Shown here one piece after another: positions 42,706 through 52,366 of a stretch of 64,000 nt of DNA (positions are counted from its first letter, which is position 1; each line of letters starts with the position of its first letter). Where the stretch lies: contig CAJQON010000028.1 in assembly GCA_905479995.1 (NCBI GenBank), positions 1 through 64,000 of the forward strand, given 5' to 3'. Made by a program: the position numbers and the translations under genes. This stretch comes from an uncultured Flavobacteriales bacterium. GTDB taxonomy: Bacteria > Bacteroidota > Bacteroidia > Flavobacteriales_E > Vicingaceae. The notes below the pieces were generated by a model. It ran no database searches. It had not been told where the DNA came from and worked only from the letters and a program-made list of their open reading frames with translations.

Positions 42706-43962
42706 CTATTCCTTTATTAATTTTTTTGACCTTACCCCATTATCGGTGGTAATGGTAATGAAATAAATTCCTGGTTTTAAGTTGTTGAGTTTAGAATTGT
42801 CACCAGTTTTGAGTTCACGTACAATTTGCCCCATTCCATTTCTTATTTGAAAAGGAATTCCTTCGCTTAGCCCAATAAATGAAATTTGATCTACAAAAGG
42901 ATTGGGGTAAACTTCAAAATCTAGAAAAGAACTATTCTCTTTTTCTACCGACAGGAATGTAGAGCAGTTAGTTGATACCGAATCTAACATTAAAGCCGTA
43001 TTGCAAGCACTACAAAACACACTCTTAAAAAAGCAAGATGTTCTATTTACTCTAAGGTTATTTCCTTGTACACCAACCCAAGGACAGTGTTGGCTTGTAG
43101 GGGTGGCCAAATAGTAATTGGTATCGATAGACAGTTCGGTACATACTCCTTCATTACTTAACCAATTGTACATTGTATTGGAACCGAAACCACCGACAAC
43201 AGAAGTATCAATATCTACCAAATGATCGTACTCCTTATGAAAAGCAACAGTTGGTACCATTTCATTTACACTAACATTTAAACCATATATGCTTCCGCAG
43301 TTGTTATACAATCCCTTTATGTCGTAGCCATGTGTAAGGTTATTTCCTGATGTATCTATATCGCCCAAAGTTGAGCTCACCAGAGGAGTTATTGCATCCC
43401 ATTCTGATTGTTGGGTATAAATTAAGCCATGAGAAATTAAAGAACCCGCACTGTAGCCACCAATAAACATCCAAGAAGTATCAATACCGTATGTAGCGGC
43501 ATTGTCAACTACCCATCGCATTGCAGCTCTGGCATCTTGTTCGGCACGGTATTGTCTATTCAGTATTTCTACTCCAGTATCTGAAGCATCGCCCAAGCGG
43601 TATTCTATACTCGCTGTTACATAACCTTTGCGCGCCAGCTGAATACAATCGTAGTGCATCTGTTCTTTTTGACCGATGGTAAATCCTCCACCGTGAATCA
43701 TTAATATAAACGGACGTAATGTAGCTGTATCAAAAGTACTACCAGGATAGAATACATCGATATTCAATTCTTGCATTACACTACTCCTATTGAGTGCATT
43801 CGCATAAACAGCATTTGCCGTAGAGTCTATTTCTAATAAAGCAAAAATATTTACTTCTGTGTATCTATCATCGTTAGTACAATATTGAGCTTGTGTTTTA
43901 AATGCAAAACCTACAATAAGAAGGACTAAAAAAGTGATCTGTTTATATGAATAGTTGAACAT
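42706..43962 (-). CDS. T9SS-secreted alpha/beta hydrolase (carboxylesterase-like)
   Basis: A 418-residue secreted esterase. It has a signal peptide (MFNYSYKQITFLVLLIVGFAFKTQAQ), hydrolase domain with oxyanion motif MIHGGGFTIGQ and nucleophile elbow GGYSAGSL, and a Cys-containing linker. The C-terminal type A sorting domain FEVYPNPFVDQISF...LKPGIYFITITTDNG ends KKLIKE. The domain targets it for type IX export and attachment or release. The substrate is unknown. Confidence 0.9.
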   Translation of the reverse strand: MFNYSYKQITFLVLLIVGFAFKTQAQYCTNDDRYTEVNIFALLEIDSTANAVYANALNRSSVMQELNIDVFYPGSTFDTATLRPFILMIHGGGFTIGQKEQMHYDCIQLARKGYVTASIEYRLGDASDTGVEILNRQYRAEQDARAAMRWVVDNAATYGIDTSWMFIGGYSAGSLISHGLIYTQQSEWDAITPLVSSTLGDIDTSGNNLTHGYDIKGLYNNCGSIYGLNVSVNEMVPTVAFHKEYDHLVDIDTSVVGGFGSNTMYNWLSNEGVCTELSIDTNYYLATPTSQHCPWVGVQGNNLRVNRTSCFFKSVFCSACNTALMLDSVSTNCSTFLSVEKENSSFLDFEVYPNPFVDQISFIGLSEGIPFQIRNGMGQIVRELKTGDNSKLNNLKPGIYFITITTDNGVRSKKLIKE

Positions 43963-44518
43963 TAATATTATTTATATGATTTGAATTCGAAAGTATTAAA
44001 AATAATAGATTAATTTTTTTAATATGAAATAACCCCCATATTTTATTTCCGTTACTTTCTAATAGCTTCTTTTATTTTCGATACAGAATGTAAAGTGATT
44101 TCATATACCCCTTACTACACTTAGCTATAGGTCAACGTTAATAACTCGAATAACAGAATAGTAACACTTTATTTTTACGTGTTTTTTTGCTTGGATAACA
44201 TGTGCATAACATTCTGTCCAAAACTTCGCAATAAATAATGAGGAAAGTGTGAAAATAATATTCTCTTTAGTTTAAATTATTAATCGACTGATTGAAAAGA
44301 ACATAATTGCTAATCTAATTTATTTTAGATTTACGACTAATGTAATAGTTGTATCCGGAGAAGTCATTTGTCAAACTTTTAAACTAATTATTATCATTTA
44401 TCTTTTTAAGTTATGGCTTCTCCTTTATTATTGGTAATCAAGAGTAAAACAAGACTTCAAAACTTAATAGTGGTAATTTCATCAACCCTATTTGCGTACT
44501 GATTTACAAACAAAAGAT
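43963..44518. other. 555-nt gap without a recognised gene
   Basis: Divergent promoter region between two T9SS cargo genes. It is AT-rich, and I see no gene, no hairpin strong enough to call a terminator and no clear exact -7 box. The open frame at 44492 is a TTG extension of the following gene. Confidence 0.4.
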
Positions 44519-46759
44519 ATGAATATCAACACCTTATGCTTATTAATATTGAGTGTTTTTTATTTAAATCCAGCTAAAGCACAGCTAAATTTAATAAGAA
44601 ATAGTACAATTGTTGTTTTAAAAACAAATGGAGACACGCTCAAAAACCCTTGGACTGGGGGATTTAATTCAGTGCAGTTCTCAGAAATAGACCTGAATTT
44701 AGATGGTATAAAAGACCTTATTACATTTGGTAAGACTGGAAATAGATTAAGCCCATTTATTAATAACGGACAACCAAACGTTATTTCATACAAACATGCT
44801 CCTGAATATGCTAAAAATTTTCCAGAAATTAAAAATTGGGTATTATTAAGGGATTACAATTGTGATGGAAAAATGGACATCTTCACTTCGTCAAATGGTG
44901 GGATTAGAATATATAAAAACACTTCAATTAACACTCTTTCTTTTACAATTATAGATAGTTTACTTTTATCCAATATTCAACCTGACTCAACACCTCTATA
45001 TAGTCCTATTTTTGTTCTTAGTTCTGACTTACCTGCAATTGATGACATAGACAATGATGGTGATTTGGACATTTTAACTTTCAACCCTGCAGGTAATTAT
45101 GTAGAATATTATAAAAACGTATCAATAGAAAATTATGGGAATTGTGATAGCCTTAATTTTAAATTAAGTAATAAATGTTGGGGCTTTTTTAAAGAAAACT
45201 TAAATAATAGCATTACTTTATCTGATACATGTGTCAATAATATTAATAACCCTGAATCAGGTAAAAAACATGCTGGATCTACACTTCTAACTATGGATGT
45301 TGACTCTAACGGCACCAAGGAATTAATTCTTGGTGATGTTTCATATAATAACTTAACACTACTCTACAATAGTGATACTAGCCAGTCTTTAACTTCATCA
45401 TTTATTAATAGTACAGATACTACTTTTCCAGCAAATCAAATTAGCACACCAGCAGTAAACATAAATATTTTTCCAGCTGGATTTTATATAGATGTTAATA
45501 ATGATAGTATAAAAGATTTAATTATTTCTCCCAACTGTATAGCTGGATGTAAAGACAAAGAAAATGTATGGCTTTATAAAAATACGAATGCCAACAATAA
45601 CCCAATTTTCGATTATTTAACTGATGCTTTTTTACAAGATGGCTTTATTGAAGTTGGACAAAATGCATTCCCTTCATTTTTTGATTATAATTCTGATGGA
45701 TTATTGGACATCGTAATTGGCAATTATGGCGTTTATGATTCCGCAAACCCATTAAGTTATTCCTCTTCATTATGGCTTTATGAAAACATTGGCACACTTA
45801 ATAATCCATCCTTTAAACTTGTAAACTCTGATTACGCAAACATTTCTAGCTATAATCTAGATCTTTTGGGAAATAAACCCACACTTCGCTTAACTCCTAC
45901 ATTTGGTGATCTTGACAATGACGGAGACCAAGATATGATTATTGGGGATCATAATGGACATTTACATTATTTTGAAAATAATGCTCTACAAGGCAATCCT
46001 GCTAACTTCATCCTCAACCAAGTAAATTACTCTAATATTGATGTCGGAAATAATGCTGCACCTCAATTAATAGACTTAAATAGAGATCTATTACTTGACT
46101 TAGTAATAGGAACAAGAGCTGGCAGTTTTACATATTACCAAAATACAGGCACTAGCAATTCTCCTATTTTTTCCTTTACAACTGATTCTTTAGGCTATAT
46201 AAACACCAAAAGAGATAAAGATTTTTTTGGATATAGTATGCCTTATGTTTATGAAGAGTCAGGTACCTATAAAATGTTATCAGGCTCTATTAGTGGTTAC
46301 ATTTATAATTTCGGAAACATTGAAGGGAATTTAACAGGCACTTTTTCAGTAGACTCTTCCTTTCAAAACATTTGGGAAGGGGCAACTTCTTCAGTTAACT
46401 TAGCTGATATTAATAATGATGGAAAATTAGATTTGTTGGTTGGGAATTATGATGGAGGAATTGCTTGCTATCAGGGAAATAATCAGACAAACATTATAGA
46501 CATCAATCCTTTAAAAACTCTTTCTAAGATTAAAGTATTCCCAAAACCAACCAAAGATTATCTAACCATTGACCTAGGTCTTAACGACATAAGAAATTCT
46601 ACAATAGAAATATACAGTCTATTTGGACATAGAATGTTATTCAAAAAAATAAATACCAAAGTATCAAAGTTAAATATAAGCGACTTTTCACAAGGAATCT
46701 ATTTGCTGAAATTTAAAAATAAGTTTAGCAGTAGCACATATAAAATTATGAAGAAGTAA
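44519..46759 (+). CDS. T9SS-secreted FG-GAP/VCBS repeat protein
   Basis: A 746-residue secreted protein. The ATG at 44519 gives a signal peptide ending NPAKAQ. Many repeats carry calcium-binding Asp loops of the DxNxDGxxD kind: LNLDGIKDL, YNCDGKMDI, IDNDGDLDI, VNNDSIKDL, YNSDGLLDI, LDNDGDQDM, INNDGKLDL, which suggest a beta-propeller. The last 80 residues are a type A sorting domain (IKVFPKPTKDYLTIDLG...FSQGIYLLKF). It is probably a surface adhesin or binding protein. Confidence 0.9.
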   Translation: MNINTLCLLILSVFYLNPAKAQLNLIRNSTIVVLKTNGDTLKNPWTGGFNSVQFSEIDLNLDGIKDLITFGKTGNRLSPFINNGQPNVISYKHAPEYAKNFPEIKNWVLLRDYNCDGKMDIFTSSNGGIRIYKNTSINTLSFTIIDSLLLSNIQPDSTPLYSPIFVLSSDLPAIDDIDNDGDLDILTFNPAGNYVEYYKNVSIENYGNCDSLNFKLSNKCWGFFKENLNNSITLSDTCVNNINNPESGKKHAGSTLLTMDVDSNGTKELILGDVSYNNLTLLYNSDTSQSLTSSFINSTDTTFPANQISTPAVNINIFPAGFYIDVNNDSIKDLIISPNCIAGCKDKENVWLYKNTNANNNPIFDYLTDAFLQDGFIEVGQNAFPSFFDYNSDGLLDIVIGNYGVYDSANPLSYSSSLWLYENIGTLNNPSFKLVNSDYANISSYNLDLLGNKPTLRLTPTFGDLDNDGDQDMIIGDHNGHLHYFENNALQGNPANFILNQVNYSNIDVGNNAAPQLIDLNRDLLLDLVIGTRAGSFTYYQNTGTSNSPIFSFTTDSLGYINTKRDKDFFGYSMPYVYEESGTYKMLSGSISGYIYNFGNIEGNLTGTFSVDSSFQNIWEGATSSVNLADINNDGKLDLLVGNYDGGIACYQGNNQTNIIDINPLKTLSKIKVFPKPTKDYLTIDLGLNDIRNSTIEIYSLFGHRMLFKKINTKVSKLNISDFSQGIYLLKFKNKFSSSTYKIMKK

Positions 46760-46773
46760 CTACCTAGTATTGC

Positions 46774-47835
46774 TTAGTTCTTTATAAATTTAGTCTTATT
46801 AACACCCACATTAGATTCAATCTGTACAAAATACATCCCTTTAGATAAATCATTACAATTGAATGATATATTGTTCAAACCTTTAAGTAAAACTTCATTT
46901 TTACTCATCACTTTTTTTCCTGAAACATTAAATATACTTATGACCATTTTAGTATTTTCCCTTAAAGGATTAAATGAAATATTCAAATCAGAAGTGACAG
47001 GATTAGGATAAAAATTTAAGCCATCAAGACTGAAACAATTCTTAACGGCAACAACCTTAAAATATTCATAACTTCCATTAAAATCTGTTTGTTTCAACCT
47101 ATAGTAGCTAACTCCATTCAAAGATTCGTAATCAACAAAAGTGTAATTATTAAGAATAGAAGAGTTACCTGCGCCATTTAGAACCCCAATCTCTTCAAAA
47201 TTAACAGCATCAATTGAACGCTCAATAGTAAAATATTCATTATTTAGTTCTGCCTGTGTTATCCAATCAATTTTAACGTTTTCTCCTTCACAACTTGCAT
47301 TAAATAAGGCTAATTTAATTGGTAAGGGAGTAAAAACAATGGTTTCACCTCCGCAACCAAAGCCACCATTACCTTCTAAACCTATCACCGTTAAATCTGT
47401 CGGATATCCATTAAATACAATAGTAACTGGAATACAAATACTTTGACATCCTCCAAAAGGATCATATAGAGCCCAATAAAATCCATTATTAGGGTAAAAT
47501 AAAAAATCAGTATAACCTAATGCTGGACCTATAGGATTTGCAGTATAAACAGCAGTAGCAATAAATGGACTTGTAAGAGTCGCTGGATAACTCACCATAG
47601 TAGCTCCATTAACACCAAAACCAAAACTTTGAGTATAATTATCTACACAAAATCCATCAGCTGTACAAAAGTCAAAAGTTACAGAATACTGACCACTACC
47701 AATATTAGTTGGACCAGAAGTTATTGAAATACTTGACCCATCACATGCATTTGCAAATAAATTACTAAATAAAAGTAAGAGACATAAAATTATACATTGT
47801 AAAAAAGTAGTATTTCGATTGAATTTTTTAACCAT
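46774..47835 (-). CDS. T9SS-secreted protein of unknown function
   Basis: A 353-residue secreted protein with a signal ending NLFANA. The N-terminal part (30-175) is Cys-containing and beta-rich. Residues about 180-260 look like a fibronectin-like or VCBS-type sandwich (VKIDWITQAELNNEYFTIER, YYRLKQTDFNGSYEYF) found before many T9SS tails. The type A sorting domain is GLNFYPNPVTSDLNISF...LSKGMYFVQIESNVG with a basic end. It is convergent with the FG-GAP gene. Confidence 0.85.
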   Translation of the reverse strand: MVKKFNRNTTFLQCIILCLLLLFSNLFANACDGSSISITSGPTNIGSGQYSVTFDFCTADGFCVDNYTQSFGFGVNGATMVSYPATLTSPFIATAVYTANPIGPALGYTDFLFYPNNGFYWALYDPFGGCQSICIPVTIVFNGYPTDLTVIGLEGNGGFGCGGETIVFTPLPIKLALFNASCEGENVKIDWITQAELNNEYFTIERSIDAVNFEEIGVLNGAGNSSILNNYTFVDYESLNGVSYYRLKQTDFNGSYEYFKVVAVKNCFSLDGLNFYPNPVTSDLNISFNPLRENTKMVISIFNVSGKKVMSKNEVLLKGLNNISFNCNDLSKGMYFVQIESNVGVNKTKFIKN

Positions 47836-47991
47836 ATTGAAAAGGTTTTCATTAATAGTTATTAAATTACGTCATTCTCATAATGAATGTAAAACTCCTT
47901 AAACCAAACCTTTACATTTTTAAATAAACATTAACTAATCTAAATAGAAAGTCCAATTATTCCGAAAAATCAGTACCATTTTATAAATTTT

Positions 47992-47999
47992 TATATTTG
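47992..47999 (+). promoter_or_regulatory. -7 box of the ATP-grasp gene
   Basis: TATATTTG is an exact TAnnTTTG match 32 nt before the ATG at 48032. Confidence 0.55.
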
Positions 48000-48031
48000 C
48001 AAATGATGAATAATTAGTTAAAATTAATTTA

Positions 48032-48841
48032 ATGACCACAATACTCTATTTAACCGATTTATATTATGACGCAAAAGGGAGAGAATATTATAAAGAAGAT
48101 TTATTTATCACGTCAAAACTAAAAGAGCATTTTAACATCCTTATTGGGAATCCTCAGCAAGCAATTTCTAGCCTAAACTTTGTTGATTTTGTAGTTTTCA
48201 GAAATACAGGAGTGGTATTAGAGTATAGCGACTATTTTCAAAAATTTTTAAAAGAGGTTTCTAAAAACAACATAACAACCTTTAATTCTTTTGATGGTAA
48301 AGCTGATATTATTGGAAAAGAATATTTATTAAACTTAACGGAATTGGGATTCCCTGTTATTCCTACTATTGATAAATTATCTGACATCAATATATTAGAG
48401 AATCCTGAAAAATATGTAGTTAAAATTAAAGATGGCGCAGATTCAATAGGGATGGAAATATTAAATAAAGAAGAGCTATTAGTTAGTGAATTGAAAAATA
48501 AACTTATCCAGCCCTTCCTTGATTTTGAATATGAAATTTCATTCTATTATTTGAATAATGAGTTTCAATATGCTCTTTATGCTCCTGATAAAAATAAACG
48601 ATGGGAACTTAAAGAAATTGAAGCAACCCCTGAAGATATAACATTCGCAGATAAATTTATCACATGGAACAATATTCAACATGGAATTACTCGAGTTGAT
48701 GCATGCAGGCTTAAAAACAATTCACTACTACTAATAGAATTAGAAGATTTGAATCCATTTTTATCACTTGAATTGTTAAGTGGAGAAAAACAAGAGCGAT
48801 TTATATCAAATTTGGTAGAAGCATTCAAAGCTCTTGAATAA
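48032..48841 (+). CDS. ATP-grasp-type protein (RimK/glutathione-synthetase-like)
   Basis: A 269-residue protein. LNLTELGFPVIPTID is followed by YVVKIKDGADSIGMEI, typical of the ATP-grasp nucleotide-binding strand with its lysine and glycine loop. LIQPFLDFEYEISFYYL is next, and RVDACRLKNNSLLLIELEDLNPFL near the C-terminus contains the metal Glu and Asn. The N-terminal pre-ATP-grasp domain is short. Substrates are unknown. It is monocistronic with a palindromic terminator. Confidence 0.75.
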   Translation: MTTILYLTDLYYDAKGREYYKEDLFITSKLKEHFNILIGNPQQAISSLNFVDFVVFRNTGVVLEYSDYFQKFLKEVSKNNITTFNSFDGKADIIGKEYLLNLTELGFPVIPTIDKLSDINILENPEKYVVKIKDGADSIGMEILNKEELLVSELKNKLIQPFLDFEYEISFYYLNNEFQYALYAPDKNKRWELKEIEATPEDITFADKFITWNNIQHGITRVDACRLKNNSLLLIELEDLNPFLSLELLSGEKQERFISNLVEAFKALE

Positions 48842-48926
48842 AAACATGATGCTTTCTTTTTCAATCTTCATTTTACTTCAGAAAGTAAAGCTCCTTATTT
48901 CAATTGATATATAAGAATTCTGGCAA

Positions 48927-48965
48927 CAAAAGAGCCTCACATTTTAAAATGTGAGGCTCTTAAAT
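48927..48965. terminator. Palindromic terminator between convergent genes
   Basis: Perfect 30-nt palindrome at 48931-48960 (15-nt arms AGAGCCTCACATTTT and its complement), A-run on the left, short T-containing tail on the right. Confidence 0.75.
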
Positions 48966-48996
48966 AATTCTATAGTTTAATTATAAACCTGTCTTT

Positions 48997-50325
48997 TTAC
49001 TTTGTGTGCTCACAATTTAGTTTAATCTGACCTGGTGTTATACCAGCAGTGTAAACTTTATTGTAATCACTTCCATTGTATTGTTGTCCAAACACACAAT
49101 AATGGAAACTACACATACCATCAGGGCGTGTCATAACTATTGTACCTCTAATTTCTCTTCTTAAAATAACTCCTGTTTTTTTATGTCTGTAGATATACCA
49201 ATCAGCATCATTAAAATAAGCTTTAGTTACGGTTTCTTTCCATCCCCATTTTGAAGCCCATGCCTTTGCAGCATCTAATGTTTGTCCTTTCAAATTGTCT
49301 ACTACTAATCCTTCTTTAGGTAATCTTTGCTTCGCAATTTTATCTTTTGTTTCTGACGCTCTTCTTTTATCTTCTGATATTTTAATAAGATTACTCCATT
49401 TTTTTAATTTATCATCTAATACCTTTTGTTGACTTTCACTTGTTAAAAGGCCTCTTGCAACTTGCTTGTCCATTGCATACATATTAAAAAGATCATACTT
49501 CCCCCATTCCTGCTTCCCAAGTCCGCTACCTTTGTATTTTGCCCAAACTAAAACTCCAGGTTTATCAATGTAGATGTATTCTTTAAGATGACTTCTACTA
49601 TTTGAATAGATATCTGTTCCAATAAGCTTACTGAATTCACTCATATGCATAAAAGTTTCAGTACTAACACCATCTTTTCCAAGTTTAGTAATTATCTTTT
49701 TTAATGCACCTTCTTCATATGAAACATTTAGTATCTCATAAGATTTCCCAGAAAATTTAACCCCTACTGCTGCATTATAAACACCATCTCCTCCTTTAGA
49801 AGGACCTGAAGTTGATGGAGCTAAGATTTGTTTTGACATTTTTATAGCATAAGCTTCAGCTTTTGCTTTGGTCATTCCTTTAACCTTTGCTGCATCAGCA
49901 CTATAAAAGTTACTAAATCCAAACTTATCCCAAACACCTTTCCCCAATTGTTTAGTTGGCATTACAGATACCCAGCTGTTATCATCGTATTGCAACACAT
50001 AAAGACCTGCAGTATTAAAATACACTTTAATACCGAGTGTTGTACTTGGCTCATCTTGATAAGTATACATCCCACCATTAATTGCCACTATCTTAGTCCC
50101 ATTATTTTCTCCTTCTTCTAATTGTACTTTAGTTTTTCCTCTTTCGGCCTCCAATAAGTAATATGTTGTACCACCAGATGAACTAGGATTAGTTGCGCTT
50201 CCAGCGTTTTTTGCTTTAGCAGCTGCTGCTTTTGCTTTTAATTTATCTTTAAATGATTGTGAATAACAGTCGCTTGATGCTAATAATGTTGCTATCACTA
50301 ATGTTGAAATTAATATTCTTTTCAT
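48997..50325 (-). CDS. Exported protein of unknown function
   Basis: A 442-residue protein with a signal (MKRILISTLVIATLLASSDCYSQ) and an alanine/lysine-rich helix SFKDKLKAKAAAAKAK similar in style to the start of the DUF4197 protein. The middle is beta-rich with WVSVMPTKQLGKGVWDKFG and a Lys/Ala stretch. The C-terminal third (TLDAAKAWASKWGWKETVTK, YIYRHKKTGVILRREIRG, CSFHYCVFGQQY) may be a separate domain. I do not recognise it. An exact -7 box with an embedded dyad precedes it. Confidence 0.65.
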   Translation of the reverse strand: MKRILISTLVIATLLASSDCYSQSFKDKLKAKAAAAKAKNAGSATNPSSSGGTTYYLLEAERGKTKVQLEEGENNGTKIVAINGGMYTYQDEPSTTLGIKVYFNTAGLYVLQYDDNSWVSVMPTKQLGKGVWDKFGFSNFYSADAAKVKGMTKAKAEAYAIKMSKQILAPSTSGPSKGGDGVYNAAVGVKFSGKSYEILNVSYEEGALKKIITKLGKDGVSTETFMHMSEFSKLIGTDIYSNSRSHLKEYIYIDKPGVLVWAKYKGSGLGKQEWGKYDLFNMYAMDKQVARGLLTSESQQKVLDDKLKKWSNLIKISEDKRRASETKDKIAKQRLPKEGLVVDNLKGQTLDAAKAWASKWGWKETVTKAYFNDADWYIYRHKKTGVILRREIRGTIVMTRPDGMCSFHYCVFGQQYNGSDYNKVYTAGITPGQIKLNCEHTK

Positions 50326-50350
50326 GTTTTTTTATTAGATAGTTAGTTTA

Positions 50351-50369
50351 TTTGAATTGTTCAAATATA
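50351..50369 (-). promoter_or_regulatory. -7 box with overlapping dyad upstream of the 442-residue protein
   Basis: The minus strand has TATATTTG (50362-50369), an exact TAnnTTTG match. It overlaps the palindrome TTTGAA-TTG-TTCAAA (50351-50365), so a repressor could cover the promoter. Confidence 0.45.
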
Positions 50370-50408
50370 CAAAACACATTCTCTAAAAATATCATTGAAG
50401 GATACGTT

Positions 50409-50660
50409 CCATTTAAAATAAAAGGTACTTCGTTGAAACTAAACGTTTAGTTCCTTTTACATGATTAATTTTAATATATTAAATGTATGTAGTAGTACAT
50501 TTAATTATGGAGGGGTAGTTTTAAGCTAAAATAAATAGGTTTTGGTTATATATACAAAATACCCCTCCTAGTTTAGATACTGAACGATACAGAAAGTAAA
50601 GAAAATCATAATAACCGCTTTCCGATTGTTTCTTATCCTTAATTGGAAAGTAGCGGTAAC
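50409..50660. other. Cluster of inverted repeats in a 338-nt intergenic region
   Basis: The gap 50326-50663 has no gene. It contains a 16-bp perfect palindrome (50437-50452); a 10-bp perfect hairpin (arms 50478-50487 and 50496-50505, 8-nt loop); a 9-bp G/C-rich inverted repeat GGAGGGGTA/TACCCCTCC (50509-50517 and 50560-50568) with a further AT extension; and an imperfect stem ACCGCTTTCC/GGAAAGTAGCGGT (50614-50657). The last may terminate the old yellow enzyme transcript. The rest could be a small structured RNA or decayed repeat. Confidence 0.45.
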
Positions 50661-50663
50661 AAA

Positions 50664-51749
50664 TTAAGCCCCTAATACCTCCTTATAAAATGGAAAATCA
50701 GTGAAGCCCTCTTCTCCCAAAGTATACCAATTAGTTCTATCTCGAACTGCTAAAGGCCAATCATTTTTAAAACGCTCTACTAAATCTGGATTAGCAATAA
50801 AATCACGTCCAAAAGCAATTAAGTCCGCATCATTGTTTTGTAATGCTTTTTCCGCAGTTTCTTTAGTAAAATCACCACATAATATTAACGCACCAGTATA
50901 ATTAGCACGTAATTCTTCCCATAATTTAAACTTTTTAGGGTCAGGTTCACCCATATGACTTAAGTGTAAATAAGCAAGGTTAAATTGATTGAGCTCTTTA
51001 ATTAAAGTGCTGTAAATATTTAATATTTCTGTTGGTTTTTCTTTAGTATCTGCATAACTAAAAGGAGAAATACGTAAAGCAACTTTATCTGATCCAATTG
51101 CTTGGCATGAACTTTTTATTACTTCTAACAAAAATCGCATTCTATTTTCTATACTACCACCATACTCATCTGTGCGAGTGTTGCTTGATTGATTTAAAAA
51201 TTGGTTAGGAAGATAACCATGTGCACTATGCAATTCTACCCCATCAAAACCAGCCTCTATTGATAATCTACAACAATTAACATATTCTTCGACAGATGTT
51301 TTTATTTCATCTATAGTCATGGCTCTAGGAACAGTATAAGGTTGCTTATCAAAATCATAAGTACTTAACTCTCCTTCTTGACTAATTGCTGAAGGACCTA
51401 ATATGATTCCCCCTTTATCCAAATTGTTAACATGCCCAACACGACCAGTATGCATTAACTGCAAATATATTTTTCCACCTTTATTGTGTACAGAGTTTGT
51501 TATTGGAAGCCAAGCCTCTTTTTGTTCATCATTATACAACCCTGGCATATTCGCATAACCAGCACCATTTACTGAAGGAGAACAACCTTCTGCAATAATT
51601 AAACCCGCACTTGATCTTTGGGAATAATAATCTACCATTATCGGAACAGGAACGTGAGTCCTTGTTGACCTTCTTCTTGTTAACGGAGCCATAATAACTC
51701 TAGAAGAAAGTGATAATCCTCTTAAGTTAAATTTATCTAATAATTTCAT
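50664..51749 (-). CDS. Old yellow enzyme family NADPH alkene reductase
   Basis: A 361-residue FMN flavoprotein reducing activated C=C bonds. VIMAPLTRRRSTRTHVPVPIMVDYYSQRSSAGLIIAEG, LMHTGRVGH, and GVELHSAHGYLPNQFLNQSSNTRTDEYGGSIENR are family blocks. The catalytic pair is His-His (HSAH), as in PETN reductase/NemA, rather than His-Asn. It is 11 nt downstream of the glutathione peroxidase gene and shares its promoter, placing it in an oxidative or electrophile-stress response. Confidence 0.94.
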   Translation of the reverse strand: MKLLDKFNLRGLSLSSRVIMAPLTRRRSTRTHVPVPIMVDYYSQRSSAGLIIAEGCSPSVNGAGYANMPGLYNDEQKEAWLPITNSVHNKGGKIYLQLMHTGRVGHVNNLDKGGIILGPSAISQEGELSTYDFDKQPYTVPRAMTIDEIKTSVEEYVNCCRLSIEAGFDGVELHSAHGYLPNQFLNQSSNTRTDEYGGSIENRMRFLLEVIKSSCQAIGSDKVALRISPFSYADTKEKPTEILNIYSTLIKELNQFNLAYLHLSHMGEPDPKKFKLWEELRANYTGALILCGDFTKETAEKALQNNDADLIAFGRDFIANPDLVERFKNDWPLAVRDRTNWYTLGEEGFTDFPFYKEVLGA

Positions 51750-51760
51750 AATAGCAACTA

Positions 51761-52312
51761 TTATAGTATCTCTACAATTTTTTCACTTAATGGCTTTGTG
51801 TTTGACATAAAGTAATCTATCATTTTCCCATCCTCATCTATAAGATATTTTTGGAAATTCCATTTAACTCCAAAATCAACTTTACCATTCATATTTTTAT
51901 TAGTTAACCATTTATATAAAAGATGCTGTCCATCTCCTTTAACCTCAATTTTTTCAGTAATTAGAAATTTAACTCCGTAATTTTTTTCGCAAAATGTCAC
52001 AATCTCACTAGAAGTGCCAGGCTCTTGATTTCCGAACTGATTACAAGGCAACCCGATAACAACAAGCTTGTTCTTAAACTTATCAGAAAGCTCCTGTAAA
52101 CCTTTATATTGAGGTGTGAAACCACATTTAGAAGCAACATTTACAAACAACACCTTCTTACCTTTAAAACTTGATAAATTTATTATTTCACCATCTATAG
52201 ATTTTATTGATACATCTATTTCGTAAAGTGATGTTAGGTTTTGAGAAGATGTTTTTGTGAGTAAACTGAACATAAATAGAATTGATAAAATTATTGATAA
52301 TGTATATTTCAT
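51761..52312 (-). CDS. Exported glutathione peroxidase, cysteine type
   Basis: A 183-residue thiol peroxidase with a signal peptide (MKYTLSIILSILFMFSLLTKTSSQ), so probably periplasmic. The active site is NVASKCGFTPQYKGLQ (Cys in place of selenocysteine), with GLPCNQFGNQEPG and the KWNFQKYLID tryptophan/asparagine completing the tetrad. It is first in an operon with the OYE gene, from a strong consensus promoter with two operator-like sites. Confidence 0.93.
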   Translation of the reverse strand: MKYTLSIILSILFMFSLLTKTSSQNLTSLYEIDVSIKSIDGEIINLSSFKGKKVLFVNVASKCGFTPQYKGLQELSDKFKNKLVVIGLPCNQFGNQEPGTSSEIVTFCEKNYGVKFLITEKIEVKGDGQHLLYKWLTNKNMNGKVDFGVKWNFQKYLIDEDGKMIDYFMSNTKPLSEKIVEIL

Positions 52313-52327
52313 ATTGTTTTTATTAAA

Positions 52328-52366
52328 TGTTTAAACAAACATAATAAAGATTAAACATAATTCAAA
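52328..52366 (-). promoter_or_regulatory. Consensus promoter of the gpx-OYE operon with paired TGTTTAAACA-type sites
   Basis: The minus strand has TTTG (52363-52366), then exactly 19 nt, then TATGTTTG (52336-52343): a full match to the Bacteroidota TTTG-N19-TAnnTTTG promoter. Two candidate regulator sites bracket the -7: TGTTTAATC (52349-52357) and the perfect palindrome TGTTTAAACA (52328-52337), offset 20 bp. Confidence 0.75.

Noticed and set aside
44492-44518. Longer TTG start for the FG-GAP protein
   Set aside because: The extra residues (MRTDLQTKD) would precede the signal peptide; the ATG at 44519 puts the signal at the N-terminus.
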